Assembly: GCF_001649575.2 (NCBI RefSeq)
Contig: NC_051449.1
Location: forward strand, 14,120,901 to 14,184,900
Length of the DNA stretch: 64,000 nt
Source: Kryptolebias marmoratus
Lineage: Eukaryota > Chordata > Actinopteri > Cyprinodontiformes > Rivulidae
Direction of reading: 5' to 3'
The translations under genes were made by a program, and so were the position numbers. This document shows, in pieces, positions 23,050 through 37,100 of this stretch. The notes under the pieces were generated by a model. That model did no database searches and was not told the origin of the DNA. It saw nothing but the letters and a program-made list of their open reading frames with translations. Position 1 is the first letter of the stretch, and the number at the start of each line of letters is the position of its first letter.

Positions 23050-23820
23050 GTATTTGATAATTTTTTTTTACATTCATCTAAGGAAATGGGAGCACATTGC
23101 ATTTTTGTGACAGACTGCTAATAACAAAGTGTCCAAACAGCCAATTTAAAATGATTTTCTTTTGCTAAGTTGTCTGTTATGTATGGACACATCACTGGTT
23201 CATTCCTTGAGTTTAGGAACTGTTGTATCATTGATTAATTTATATGGTAAAGTAGCTTTAAAAGCATTCCTCTGAAAAGGGTTAGGTACAGGACTGAGAG
23301 TAACAAAAAAAAAAAAAAAAAAAAGCATAAACATTACAACAAAAACAAAAAACAAAAGACCTTCAAAAATCCTTAAGACATGTTGCTCAGGATCACTTTG
23401 AAAGATTGCAAGAAAGTCTGGCTCCTTGGAAGCAAAATCTGAAGAAATTAAGGACTGAGCATTCTTTGAAGAAATGCATATCCCCCACCTCTGTTCGTGC
23501 CAGAGTTTCAAACTAAAATCCTCGTATGTTGAAAAATGACAGAGTTGTTGCCTGAAAATAACAGTATACACAATCCATGCACCACAGCAAGATGTCTCAT
23601 TAAGAATGTGTTGTGAATGAATCTCAGCTACTACCATATTAAGCTTTAGCTCAATATTTGTAAAATTGACCTACTTACAGCCATTTTTGTGGTAAATAAC
23701 GTCGAATAGCTGTGGTGACTTTCTTGAATCAGTTGTAGATGTACATCCAATGATCACTTTCTGTAAGTTTCATTAAAATCTGTTCAATGGTTTATGAGAT
23801 TTTTTTGTCAGAAGTAAACC
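23050..23820 (+). repeat. Dispersed repeat family, copy 2
   Basis: Landmarks shared with the copy near 58.3-58.9 kb are GTGACAGACTGC, ACAAAGTG, CAATTTAAAATGATTTT, CAGCTACTACCA, GTTTCATTAAAATCTGT and a terminal GACAGA-like end. It appears to be a diverged, non-coding relic of about 770 bp. Confidence 0.65.
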
Positions 23821-24290
23821 CATGGTACACAGTACATATTGTTTGTAGTTTTCATTTTAGTATGACAAGATTTTACAGGAGATGAATAGAGTTTAATTGG
23901 CAATTACAAAAAAACCCAACAAAACAAAACTTGGTTGCTTTTCTCAAAGACTAGCTTTAAAGCATGATATAAGTTTTGTTATATAATTCTCTACAGTCTG
24001 CAGCATTTCAGCTCTCTGCAAACAGCAGTTCATCATCTTATCTTTATCTCACCCGTCTACTTCTACCTACCTGTGACAGACACACATCAGCTGTTGACTG
24101 ACTGTCCAAAATAAAAAAAAAAAAAAAATCAGATCCTAGAGTGCATATTCTCTTTTCTCAACAGAACTGAAAGCAACATCATTCTGTATCTTCAAGCAAT
24201 CTGAAAAAGGCAACATTTCAGGTATTCTCAGAGATCATGAAAAGAAGATAAATGTTGAACAAAATCTTCAGAAGTGAAAGGCTGCCTTTG

Positions 24291-24305
24291 GCTCCATCTA
24301 GTGGA
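24291..24305 (-). promoter_or_regulatory. CTCF-like motif near the 3' end of ptprs
   Basis: The minus strand reads CCACTAGATGGAGCC, agreeing with CCASYAGRKGGCRSY at 14 of 15 positions. It sits just beyond the suggested ptprs poly(A) signal and has the same orientation as the motif at 11831-11845. Confidence 0.4.
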
Positions 24306-24374
24306 CATGAAGGTAACAACACCAAAAAAGACAAACGAAACGGCTCAGTTTGCAGTATATCCAATCATTTTGCT

Positions 24375-26850
24375 TTTAATACAAATTCAAGATACAATAT
24401 CTACATCTATGGTTTGAAAGGAAAGAACAAGTACATACGTGAGGGGTATGGCATCATCAGAGCTGGCCCTCAACACGTTTTAATATTATGTTTCGTGTGC
24501 GCGCCTTTTTATATTTCTCTTGACACAATAATCATCAGAAATCGAAGGAGTAACATATTTCATTATATGTCGAACATCGTCAAGACTTCAGGACCACACA
24601 TAGAGTTTCATATGAGAATAATTTCATTTTCAAAACAATAACCTTTGAGGGTATATAAAGTGTGTCGCTAGACAATGCTTACCCTTTCTCTGTCAAAAAT
24701 ACACCTGCTACCATGTGCTTTCACTTAGCAAACTAAACACCAGCAGTTTGTCAGGAGGATATTCACTGATCATTCTGCTCTAGGTATCTAAATTCTCGGA
24801 TGCCCTTGAACTCATCGCAGAGAGAGGAGGTGAGAATCCGCCAACATCGTCCCACGGCTGCAGTAGGTAGAATCAGGAGGGAGGTGGAGGGGTCAAAGGG
24901 CATCACTGCAAACTCAGAATAGCTCTGCCTCTAATGTACATCTTTAGCTAACTAGTCAGACATCAGTAATTAGTATCAAATAGCACCCTACACAGAGGGC
25001 ATACTTTATCATGACAAAGCAAATTAAAAAAAGCACCAAAACTGACCATTAAAAATAACAATAATAATAATAAAAAAAAATCAAAACAGTGACAATATCA
25101 TACTTTCACAATGGCTCGCCGTTAAACTAACATTGTGTTTTTAAATTCTTTTATAATTGCTAGAAATCCCCACCCCGCCCCAAAAAGGAATCAATGAAAA
25201 CAAACATAAAAATAACAAAATAGAATCATAAATATCTTTTAAAAATCATATGAAATAAATATAACAAAGTGAGCGGCAACAGTAAGGCTTTTTTTCTTTT
25301 TTTTTCCTTTTTGCAACAGAATTACATCACATCCCGCTCCGTCCTGTGCTCAGATTTATAGATAGGACTCCAATCATAGACTGTATGTACAAAACCGATT
25401 AGCTGGCCCGAGATGTCTTACTCCGGGACATCACTGTGCTCTTTAATCACTGCAATTAGGATTACATTTCAAATTAGGAAAAGATATACACCACTATCCC
25501 GGACAGAGGGATTAAAGGAACAGAGTAAAACGTGTTTTTTTCTTTAAGGTGGAAAAGGAAAAGGACTAGTGCTTAAATTTTCAGGATTTCTTACATTATT
25601 TTTCATTGCCAGTAGCCTTAGAAAGTAAAAATGAAAGGATTTAACTGCAAAGTGGTGCAATTCAAGTAGGAAACCTTTAGCAGAGGAAGAATGTATCACC
25701 ACGAGACAGCTTTCATCCTTGGCTGAAGATCATGTACAACAAATAAAAGTTGAGCACACAATGCACGAGAGTTAGGCAGCATGTTAAAGTGAGAAGAAAA
25801 AAGAAAAAGACATCCGAATAAGGCAAAATAAAACAAACAAAATAAATGGTCTGAGGGCTCAGAGAGGAACGTAGAGGTCGGTTCTTTCGTTAGCATCTCT
25901 TTCAGTAAGCCACAGCTGATCTGACACCACGAGGCTGACACCAAGAGGAACCGAGGTGGAGGATGAACAAGGACAACAGCAAAAAAAAAAAAAAAAGGCA
26001 AGCAACCTCTGTCAAACAAAGAACAGGACTTCGAATCCCAGCCCGGTTCAGGACCCGTGCTGGTCTCAGTGAGGACACAACCGAGGAGTTTGAGCTGGCG
26101 CTGAAGCTTTTTACGCTGGATAAGAAAAGGGAGCCGTCTCTCCTCGGAGGCCACAGCTCGTGTTCGCGCTGCGCGGTTTAGTCTTGGCACTGTGCATCGG
26201 GTGAATGAGCGTCCAAATGCTTCTTCAACAGTCCTCCGGGCGCTTCCGCTTCCGGCTGTAATCAGAGCTACCTGTAGTCGCAGTAAGACGCCTCTGAAAT
26301 AGACTCACAGACATATAGTAATGTTCACTCTGTAACTCCTTTAGAACATCAAACTAATAGATATAAAGTTGAGGATAAAAAGCCCATTTAGGGTGCAGCA
26401 AATATCCAGGCTCTTTGTGTTTTTTTTTTTGTTTTTTTTTGTTTTTCTTTTTCTTAAATCTTTTCCTGTATTTTACACACATAGAGTATCAGAACTCCTC
26501 TTCAGAAGCTGTTTGTATTTCACTGGTTCATACTGGAGATAGCTGACCACAACACACATGTATTATACGTCCTTCACACTGGAACACTGAGGTAAGTATA
26601 TGGATTACACATGGACGGTCTCCTCACCCGTCAGGGAAACTACCGAGGAGCGTTTTGAGTGCTGTTGGAGAATTTTTGTTGCTGTTTTACTTTTTTCTTT
26701 TTTGTTGTTGTTGTTGTTGGCGTCGAAGTTGCTCTTTAAAATCTGCTTCCATGAAATGTTTGCGTTGTTTCGTTGGCACCACCTTTCTCTCGCGGCGCTT
26801 GTTGGTTCGGACCTCGAAGCAGAAAGATGGCTGCATGGTTGTGTCTTCTC
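24375..26850 (-). other. ptprs: Probable 3' UTR of ptprs
   Basis: No coding exon follows the stop on this strand. A minus-strand ATTAAA at 24375-24380, within an AT-rich context, is a plausible poly(A) signal giving a UTR of about 2.5 kb; other signals are possible. Poly-T and poly-A runs lie near 26.42 and 25.98 kb. Confidence 0.4.
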
Positions 26851-29800
26851 TTACGTTGCATAGTGGTCGAAGCTACCCAGGTACTCCAGAGCAGCCTGGT
26901 AACAGAACTGGTACTCATCCTGAGTGACAGACAGAGGAACAATGTAAGCAAACACACGTCTGAACACTCGGGGCAGACTTAAACGTACTGTGTACAGCTA
27001 ACAGCCCCTTACCTTGTCTTTACAATTACAGGGCTACAGCTTATATTTGAAAAGAAAATAGCTATGACTGTGCATAACAAGAATGGACCATTAAATTAAA
27101 TTAAAGCTCAGTAGTACACATTCCATCAAGTCTGACACAACTGCAGGAGACAACTTAAACACTTGAACCACTATCACATGTCTGAGGATTGAGTCATTTT
27201 AGATGACAAAATCATGCATCTTATTCCCCCTCCCAACTGCTGTGTGCTGCAGGTAAGACACTGACTATTGTTAAGCGCTTTACATGACCTCATTAAAAAC
27301 AAACCCATCACAACCCAAAGGGTTGTTTCAAAAAACCTGAGGATCTGAGTTTATTTCACAGCTGCTCATTAAACCAGAACTTCGAAATAAAAACTGTCTG
27401 ACATGTCCAACATTTTAAACTGCAGCCCGTGTCTTCATGTTAATCAGCATTTTCTAAAGTTTACACCAGTTTAGGTATTTTATAAAAGGTTATTGCTGTA
27501 CTGTAATTCTTACCCAAGTGGTTGAAGTGATTTTGATCAATATCCTAACAGGCTTTCTGCAGAGCTATCAGAGGTTTGGTTTTTTTATTTTTTGAGGTGT
27601 TTTTATAAGTTATTATTATTATTATTATTATTTGGCTGTTTTTAGCTTCATAGTAATTTCAGATTTACTGTTGCAGACATACAGTGGTTATTAAAAATTT
27701 TCTTTCTCTCTGAATTAGTATTGTGTAAAAAAATGTGTAAAAATTTTGATTTAAAACATCTTTCATCAGTAAGCATGATGTTAGGTAAAGAGATAAACAT
27801 TTTCTGAGGACTTGATGAAGAGTTCATCTGGTCCTGTCTGGTCTTTTCTTAAAAACGTGACTTTCAGATACTATTTATTTGATGTAATTAGTTTTGTTTT
27901 GGGCCTGCCACTTTTCTTTTGTTCCTCTTGTCATCTTTACACAAACTTGTTCTGAACACCTGGATGAGATGTGCCAAGATTTCAGCTAAACAAACTGGTC
28001 CTCTGCTGTCTGTTACTGCATGTGTAGCCAAAACTCTGGCTCGCTCCTTGAGTTTAAAAATAGCTGAATGAATTATGGACTGATGTTAAGTGGCTTCACA
28101 AACAAGAAGATCCATACATGTGACAGTATTTAGGTACAAGGACCGGACTGAAAGAAAAGGTTAAAAAAAAAAAAAAACAGCCAACCTTCAAAAAGACATT
28201 TAAGCAATTATAAGGTCTGGCTTCTTTGAGGACTGATTTCTTTTGCCAAGAGTGAAGGTGTGTTTACCTCAGTCTGCACCATTGCTGGTCTCTGTGTGCG
28301 CAGCATTTTGACAGTTTGGAAGATGTCCACTGCCCCTTCGTAACGCATCCTCTCCAGGACAATACTCAGAGTGATGAAGACACCTGTCCGCCCAACTCCA
28401 GCACTGCAGGCACCGAGGAAAAACACTGTTACACTTTACACAGCGTCTCACCCCGCTCCACGGCTGAGATCTGAGGCCATGTTTCTGAACGGTGACTGGT
28501 TTCCTGTCAGCAGCTGATCACCTGCAGTGGACGGTGATCGGCCCGTCCTGGCCAAACTGCTCCTTGGTTTTGTGCACTTGGCCGATGAAGTCGATGAAGC
28601 CCTCACCGGATTTGGGCACGCCTTGCTCCGGCCAATCAGTGAACTGGAACTGGCGCACTGTTCTCGACTGGCCGTCCTGAGGAGGTGGGCGAACAGGCAG
28701 AAGCGCGACCGCGTAAATATCTCAGAAACACTTTCACACTACGCTGAATTAAAAAAAAAAAAAAAAAAAAAAAACATCTGCAGGATTTGCTTTTTTTTTT
28801 TGCCCAACATGAGAAATTGATGCTGCTGAAAATATGTGGTTGAGATAATTTCAAAATGACTATTTACAGAGCTTCCCGCTGTATCGACTGAGGAGAGAGG
28901 CTCTGCCAGGCAATATCTTTTTTTTTTTCTTCTTCTAATCATTACTGTTATCTGACCCTGGATCAGTTAGCTGTGGTTAACTTGAAGCTGTAACGTCAGT
29001 ACGTCTGCTGCTGTCAGCCACTCAGTAAGCAATTACATCTTTTCTCTTCAGCTCAGCCTTTCTGACTCCCCTTTAATGGAGATCAATAGAGCATCTGTCG
29101 ATGTGGCGTCACTGCAGGACAGGCTTAACTGGAGTTATCTATGACTGGCACATGGTCACACGTGTCAATGTGCACACACACGCGCACACACACACACATA
29201 CACACACACACACGCCCCCACTATCGAGGTAATCTGGAGGCGACATGGTTGAACGAGTAGCCCACAGAATCTTGTCAATAATGCGAACCTGTCGTGATAC
29301 ACACATTCGCATACAAAACACTCGCTCTGCAACACACACACGACAGGTCGATATGACACGCTCTGCGTCACTGCCACAACACAGAAGCCGAAAAATCAAG
29401 GAGCGAAGGATGTTACAAAGTCTGGATGCATCATACGAGAGTAGGAGACAAAACTCACCCTGGCATCTGTAACTTTGAACTCCCGGAGGATGTACTGAGG
29501 CATGTTGTACTCCGCCATCGGGTCCACCACGAAGTACTGATACCTGGCAGAGCGCTCGGCGGGCCAGTACTGGTGGCACTTCTCCTGATAAGGCAGGACA
29601 AGAGAGATGAAACTCGCAAACATGGTTGGGATATTTTTAAAATCTGGTAACTGTGTCACATGCATTTAAAGGTAAATGGTCTGTTATGTCTGTCTGTGCA
29701 TTTAGATTTTAGCAAAATCAATGTAATCAACAACAACTACAAAAAAAAACCCATTATTATTAAAAATGCTTCACTTTTCAAGGGTGCTCTCATCTTGTCT

Positions 29801-31166
29801 CCCCTCTCTAATGAGCTGCGGCTATACACTATTTTTACTTTAATAAACATGAAACCCAGAGTGAACTTTAAGATCATATGTGAAGCAGTTCTGTTTTACA
29901 AAATAATGGACTGTTTCTTTACTCTCATGTGAATCAAATGGAAGGAAATTTTATTTTACAAAAAGTCTGGAACGTTTTTTTTTCATATTATTTCTAAATG
30001 ACTCACAGGCAGATTTTTAAACAAAAGTGTTGAATGGTTTTGTTGAACTAAAATAACTTTATTCTGTATTTTTGTTCAACTTTGGATAATTTTCCATTAA
30101 TTTATTAAAAAATTTTTCGAATCCACCACATGATCAGAGATTTTAAGGCAGAAAAATGTGGTTACATCATAAAACATGGATGCAGGAAAAATAAAAGCAG
30201 AATTTGGATAAAAATAAAACAGATTTATTAGGATGGATCTCCGGACTAATCTACAATGGAAGTGCACTAATTTTATTTATTTATGTTTATTATTTTATAC
30301 AACATCCCACATTTGAATAAACACTTTTTTTTAATTCAATATAAATGTTCAGGCCAATTCACTTTAAGTGCAATAAATGCTTCCAAACTCAGTGAATAAT
30401 CCTTTTCAATAATCCTGATTACAATCTTGACCAAAATAATCATGATTATGATTGTTTTTATAACCAAGCAGCCCTGTGGTCCATACCCGCCCCATTTCTC
30501 TCAGCTTCGTCAGCATGACCACGATGGTGGAGTTGTGTTCCCAAAGCATCCTCCAGAAGTCCTCCGTGGTCTCCGCCAGTGGACCCTGAGTGGCAATGTA
30601 GCCTCTCTGCTGCCTACACACACACACACACACGCGTTATGAAGTCACCTCCTGTCTTCATCCTCCTCGTTTCTTTATCTGCCGAGCATCGCACTGAAAA
30701 CGGGGTCAGGCTTCAGGCAGGAGGAGGAACAGTCACAACACTTCTGTACACCACAATGAATGGCTGAGTCATCAGGAAGCCCTCGCCATCCGTCCCCGTC
30801 TTTGCGGGGACTCAGATGAGTGGCGCGCAGTGAGACAAATTACGGGAACACGCTCATTAGCAATGACAGACCCGACACGACGTGACGGATGGCGAAGAGC
30901 TCTCCAACCCAGTCACTTATTGTGGCACGATGAACCGGACAGGAAGGGGGGTCAGGTCAGATTAGCGTTTCAGCGACAGCAACATACCTGTACCCATCGA
31001 TGTAGCTGGAGTTGATGTAGTCGGAGCCCTCCAGACCTCTGATGGGCTGGAGGCACACGCGAGTGGTTTCATAGGGCATGATGTTCACCAGTCGGTTCTT
31101 GAATTTGTTGCAAGGGAGATTGGCCGTGACAAACCGGGACGTGTGGGCTTTGGTGTTAGCCAGGCG
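26851..31166 (-). CDS. ptprs: ptprs exons: D2 pseudophosphatase domain and stop
   Basis: Exons in order: 30988-31166, 30487-30613, 29459-29584, 28522-28676, 28268-28403, 26851-26919 (TAA at 26851-26853). The fold is intact ([30 protein letters not shown]). However, the WPD aspartate is Glu (TDWPEQGVP) and the substrate-loop Tyr is Leu (NKFKNRLVN). These are the known changes that leave D2 nearly inactive in this family; it acts in regulation and partner binding. The C-terminus [12 protein letters not shown] is the family ending. Confidence 0.97.
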
Positions 31167-34100
31167 CTGGAAACAACGACAACAACAACAACAACAAAAA
31201 TAAGAGCAAAAATGTAGGATGGAGCGTTTTACATTTTTACATTTGAATAATCAGGAAACAAAAAGTGATTCGGCACATCAGAAGGGGAGGATAATTTAGG
31301 ATTATTTGCTTACTGGCTAAAACAAAACACTGTGCTGTCACAGAACCCACTGAGACGAGAGGAAGAGGACAGAAAACAGAGAATATAATCATATTTATTA
31401 TCCGTAAATTCTACATGTGCAACCATTGCGGCTTTAAATGTAGATTGCTCTTATCGTGTTATACTATTGATTTTTTTTTTTTTATTGATAAAGGCAAAGT
31501 GACCTTTTCTGCAAATCAATAGTCCAGTTTATATTGTATGATAAAACAAGACCTTACAAGATTTTTAGCTAATCATATGTTAAACATGAAGCCCCTCTTC
31601 CTACCTTAAACTCCAGCTCCATGCCGGTGATGTGCTCTCCCGTCTCCACCTTGGACAGTTTCTGCATGTAGGAGTAGAGACTGCGGGCGGCCACCTCAGT
31701 GTTCCCGCAAGCCACGGCCTCCAGCAGCGCCTCGTGGATGAAGCTGTACTGGTCCTCCGTTTGCACCATGTAGTTCCTCTGCGAGCGCATGAGCGTCACG
31801 TGGCCGTAGATGTCCACGGTGCGCTCGTGTCGGATGCGCTCCAGCATGGCGTCGATGACAATGAAACAGCCGGTGCGACCAACACCAGCACTGAAAGATG
31901 GAAAACAGAAGCAGGCTCGTTCGCTTTCTTGTCAGCAGATCAAAGACGACAGCTCAAACGTGATACTGAATGTGTTCATTTGGTGCCACGAAAGCCCAAA
32001 GTGTAAGAAGAGTCATTTAGTGAAACTTCAATGGGTTGAAATCTGTAGGATTTTGGCTGCACAGGTTAGCAAAGTTGCCCTGTTTACATTTAAAAAGGTG
32101 CACAGTTCTTGAAATGTAACCTTGAAGGAGGAAAATAAGTTGGATTTGTTCAAACCTGCAGTGAACTGTGATGGGTCCGGCATCAGGAGGGTTGCAGGCT
32201 TTCACCCGGCGGAGGAAGTTTAGGAATGGGGTGGGATATTCGGGCACGCCGTGATCGGGCCAGGCTGTGAACTGGAACTGACGCACCTCTCTCCTTTCAC
32301 TGCTGCCGCTCTGATATACGAAAGGTAAACACGAAGAAGTTCATTAATCAATTCGGTGCGGTAGTAGCTGAGACCATTCTCCAACACATATTCTGAGAGC
32401 TAACAAACTGTGCGAGGTCTTTGTTTAGGATTTTGCTGAGAACTTTTTGGAGTCAACTTTCTCTGTCTGTTAGCAAAATACCTTATGAATCACGAAACTG
32501 ATTTCAATAAAACCTTCAGGAAATAATCACGGGATGTACATCTACAACTGTTCATCTTTTGGAGTTAGTGCCATTTAAGATGGCTGCCACAGCCAACTGA
32601 CATTAGAAAATAAATAAACTGCTATAAATCAGACAGTTTTATAGGTATTCTGCTAAAATTTGGTGTGTGCGTAGCTTAGAGTCATTCAAAACGCATGCTC
32701 TATTTATTAAGCAAAATCTTTGCTTATAAATAGCATTAACATTTGGCCACAACCATGTCTGTCTGTTAACAAAATATCCCATGAACCACTGGAAGGATTT
32801 TAATGAAATTTTTGGAAACTAATATTTGGGCATACATCCACAACTGATTAACTTTCAGAGTCAATCCAGTTCAAGATGGCCACCATAACTAATTGACATT
32901 AGCCTACATAGAAATGGTTATAACTCAGTCAGTTTTACAGATATTGAGCTAAAATGGCATTCACAACACATATATAAGACATTTATTGAAAGCTTGTACC
33001 TAAACTGTACCAAGAGAGACATAAATTAGGGCAGCATTTTAAATAAAGCGCATCACTTTTTTTTTTTACTGTTTAATGTTTCAACCAACTTGATGTTTCG
33101 CAAGATGTCAACAAAAATCTGAAGAAGCTGAGCTGCACCGGGAAGCTACAGCTGGCCTAGTTTCTGTCTGTAAGTAGGCCACAGGGACGTGTCATCCTGA
33201 CGGTCCGAGATTAGACCCGTGCTAGAAGAAATCGCTCCGCTTCCAGCAGTCACCCCCGTCTCAGCGCCTGACTCAAGGAGGCTCGCCTGCTTCGGTGTCC
33301 GGACTAATCTATCAGCCTGTGTGTAACCACACACACTAAACCCGCTCGGTGATGACAGAAACTCATGATTACTGCGGCTGCACCTGGGCACAAAACTGTA
33401 AACTCGGGGGATTAAAGGGGATTTCAGTGGCAAAAGAAAAAAACAAGAGGAGGGAAGGGCAATAAGGGGGAGTCAAGGGTAGATAACGGGAGCAAAGAAG
33501 GATAAACGCGTTCACCTTGTGTAGGGACAGGGTGCGAACGCAGAAGGTGGCGAGCTCCATCGTGTCCAACAACGTGACCTGGATCATCCCGTATGTCTCT
33601 GTGCCGCGGCTCGGCCAGTACTGATCGCACTTTATCTGTTCGAAAACACAAACGTATGTAGCACCATCAACCATCAACCCCCACTCCCTGACATTATAAA
33701 CTGCAGGTGGAGCAGACAGCGTTGCCAGCGTGTAACAGTACTCCAGATAAGAAGAAGAGCGTATTCGGGTTTGTAGGTAAATGGCCTGGTTTCCTTACCC
33801 GCGACTTCTCTTCCAGGCGCGTCATCATGACGACAGAGGCGGTCCGCTGCTCCCACACCATCCTCCAGAAGTCCCCGAACGTCTCCGCCAGAGGCCCCTG
33901 GGTAGCGATGTAGGCGTTCTGCTTCCTGTAGCCATCGATGTAGTTGGCGTTGATGTAGTCGCTCCCCAGGATGCCTGTCAAAACGAACCCGTTTTAAACT
34001 GCAATCTGCACAGGTGACACAATAAATTAACCTGCGTGTACGACATCAAACAATCCAATGCAACGTTTTGTTTCTGGCAGCAGCGGCTTCCTCACGTTGA

Positions 34101-37100
34101 CAACAAACAAGCAGAATCCTGCTGATGTAAATTCATGAGCTGTAAATCACCCCCCACCCACACCCACACACAGTTCCTCCCTTCTTGTTCTGGAGAAGAG
34201 CTGGCTGCACTCGGATGGGTCCGCGTTGTTTGTCAGTCTCATGCCACTGCACACAGCAGGTCCTCGGCCCTAATTGCCATTCCAGATTTCATCCGTCACG
34301 CGGCTCTATGCGCTCGCCCGCTGACCTCAGATATGCTCAGACTCTGAACACCTTCCCAAGTCGCTCTCACCTTCTATGGGAGCCAGGATGACTCGGGTGT
34401 GGTCGTACGCGATGACGTTGGCGTAGCGGTTCTTGGGCTTGTTCACCTCCAGGTTGGAGTGTTCCCAGGTGAACTGCTGGCTGGGGTCGATCGACTGCAA
34501 AGACACAGGAAATGCACGTGTTATTAGTGCGCGCGGTGGAGTAACGGCGCTTCAGGGTAATGGAACAAGAGTGCTCCGTAATGCAGACAAGTTACAGCAA
34601 TAAATCACTCGGCTGAATAAATCATGAACTTCTAATATGCGCACGGATAAAGAAACATTAAATAAGATTTGCTTTATGAGGCTTAACAGGCCTAACATCT
34701 CCAAACAATCAGGATGTTGTCTGTTTATTTATGCATATACAACTATGATGCATTACTCGCCTCGTACTCCTGGGAGAGCCGCAAGTTGTCGTTGGCTTTC
34801 AGCAGCTCGATGTGCTCAGCCAGCTCGGTGATGGGGATGGGGGGGTGGCTCATCATCCCTGCACGACAAGGAGGGAGGGAGGGTCAGAGGTGACGCGAAG
34901 AATTCAGCCGAATAACCGAAATCACCGGAGCGCCGCATCGCTCACGTGCAAAGACGTGAAGATAATCGCACAATGAGACGACATCACATATCATTAAGGA
35001 ACACGCCGAGGCAGAAAATCAATTTTGATCCACGTGCGAGGACGAAGCCAGGCGACTCTGGTGTGTTTGTAAATTGTTTTTCTTTGATAAATTGCTTTCT
35101 CCGTGATCAGAGGAGCAGTGACACAGAGAAAACAAACATAGACAGAACACTAATTAGGTGGGTTACACACACACACACACACACACACATACACACACAC
35201 ATACACACACACATACACACACGCGCGCACATACAGGAAGCTACCTATGGGCTCCAACAATGATTTCTTTCCACAGCCGGCGTTTGAAAAGTGAAGCAAT
35301 CTATCCTCATCCAAAAGGTGAATGGTTACATCAATGAATCAAGGGAGCATTTCTGTGTTTAAAATAAGCAGAATCCATAATGCCAAAGCCAGAGGCGTTC
35401 TCTGGGTTTCTTGAGGTAAAATAAACGCTGAAAAGCTTTTAAGCCAGTCGTCCTGCTTCTACACTGATGATTTGCCTTCACAGACTGACCCTGCAGCATC
35501 CACAGGTAAGCATGACAAAATGCTCCTGTCACGACCAAAATGACCCAAAGACATCATCATCTTGAGTTTTTCTTTCTTTTTCAATTTTTTTCTTTTTCCT
35601 TTTTTGCTGGAAACAAATTTCAACCGCACTAAGCATCTGAAAGCACAAATCTCCAGGGAGAAGAAGTGGGCGAGGAAGGAGCTTCAAGGTTGCTGCCACA
35701 CAAGAAGAAAAGAAAAAAAAAAGAAAAAAAACTCTGATGATGACAAAAGAGGAAGCCTAAGCGCTGTGGTTGGTTTTCTTTGCTTCGCAAGAACATGTAA
35801 AAACAGAAGACTTTCGGGCCTTTTATCCATCGATTACATAAGAATGTGTCTTATTTGACCTTTCGTACGCTGGCAGGTAACCTTTCTCCACTCTGACAGA
35901 TGCTGACACCTTTTCAACAGAGACGCTTTGGCTGTAAACCGCAGCCCTGCACATAACCAGAACGGTGGTTACATTCCTTTAGTCTTATTTGAATAGACGA
36001 AGGGAAAGGGAGGCAATAGGCAGACGAGCATTGTTGTCAGATCTCAGTAGGTACGGGGGCGGAGAGCAGAAAAAAAATCCCACATCATTCCTGGCTCCTC
36101 GTTCCTTACCCCATCTTTACAAAAGTTAACCCAGAGCGCAGATTTTGATACAGAATTTTGAGGTCTAAACACTTAACAGTGATTCCTGCTGCCTGGCATG
36201 TGGAACGTGGGCGAGCGGAGATGATGAGATCTTGACACGACATTATGACTCAGACGTGACTAAATCACTGACTGCACTACCTGGGCTGCAGCCATTTTAA
36301 TCTCAGGAAGCCGCCAGGTTTGCGCTGGTTGGGATGAAAGGTGTTGGTGGCGGGGGACTTTCTCAGTCTTGTCTGCACAATCTTACCGCGGATAAAATTA
36401 GTTGCATGAATATTTCATCTGCGAAAGAAATTAGCCCCTCGGAAGTACACTTCATCATGCAAACGGCGGCGCGCGTGTCGTTGGGTGGGAATCGTACCGG
36501 GAGTCTGAAAATTGATGCGCCTCATTTCCACGGGGTCCGTTGGGTGATGGGCCATCATCTCCGCGTTGCCCAAAAGGCTCTTGGTTCCTGGTTCGGAGTC
36601 TTTGCGCTTGCTGCTCAGACGCCAGCGACACACAGGAGAAAATATGACATCAGCGGGGCTACTTGGTTCAAAACAAACAGCGCATCACTCGACACAGAGT
36701 TTCACGGCTTTGTAGAAATTCTCTGTGCAGCGTTTGGTACCGTGTAAGTTAAAAAGAACAAAGAGTTTGACACTGGTTTAATCTTACCTGTCAGGTTTGC
36801 TGTTTCCCGTGAAACAGGAGCAAGAGTGGGAATAATTAGAGGAAGAAAAGGAAGGAAACAGACAGATTGTTAGAGAAGAGGATCAATATTTTGCATTAGT
36901 ATTCGAGAGCTTGATGACTTGCAGCACATATCACAGAACTACAGCTGGGTCGGACGTTGATGTCTGTCTGAGGACTGAACAAACTTCTAGACTGAAAGAA
37001 ATCGGATGAGTTTCGAACTTTTGGAGACGTTGTGTAAAATCTAAATAAAAACAAAATGCACTGACTTGCAAATCTCACACCTTGATGATATTATGACATG

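Larger units (their letters stand above)
19942..24374. other. Intergenic region rich in old repeats
   Basis: Apart from the repeats listed separately I see no gene with family resemblance. Short open frames (for example 20149-20439 minus and 22321-22635 minus) lack recognisable domains. Confidence 0.4.

Noticed and set aside
29171..35234. Regularly interrupted CA repeats considered as possible CRISPR-like arrays
   Set aside because: They are simple microsatellites in a vertebrate gene, with no unique spacers.
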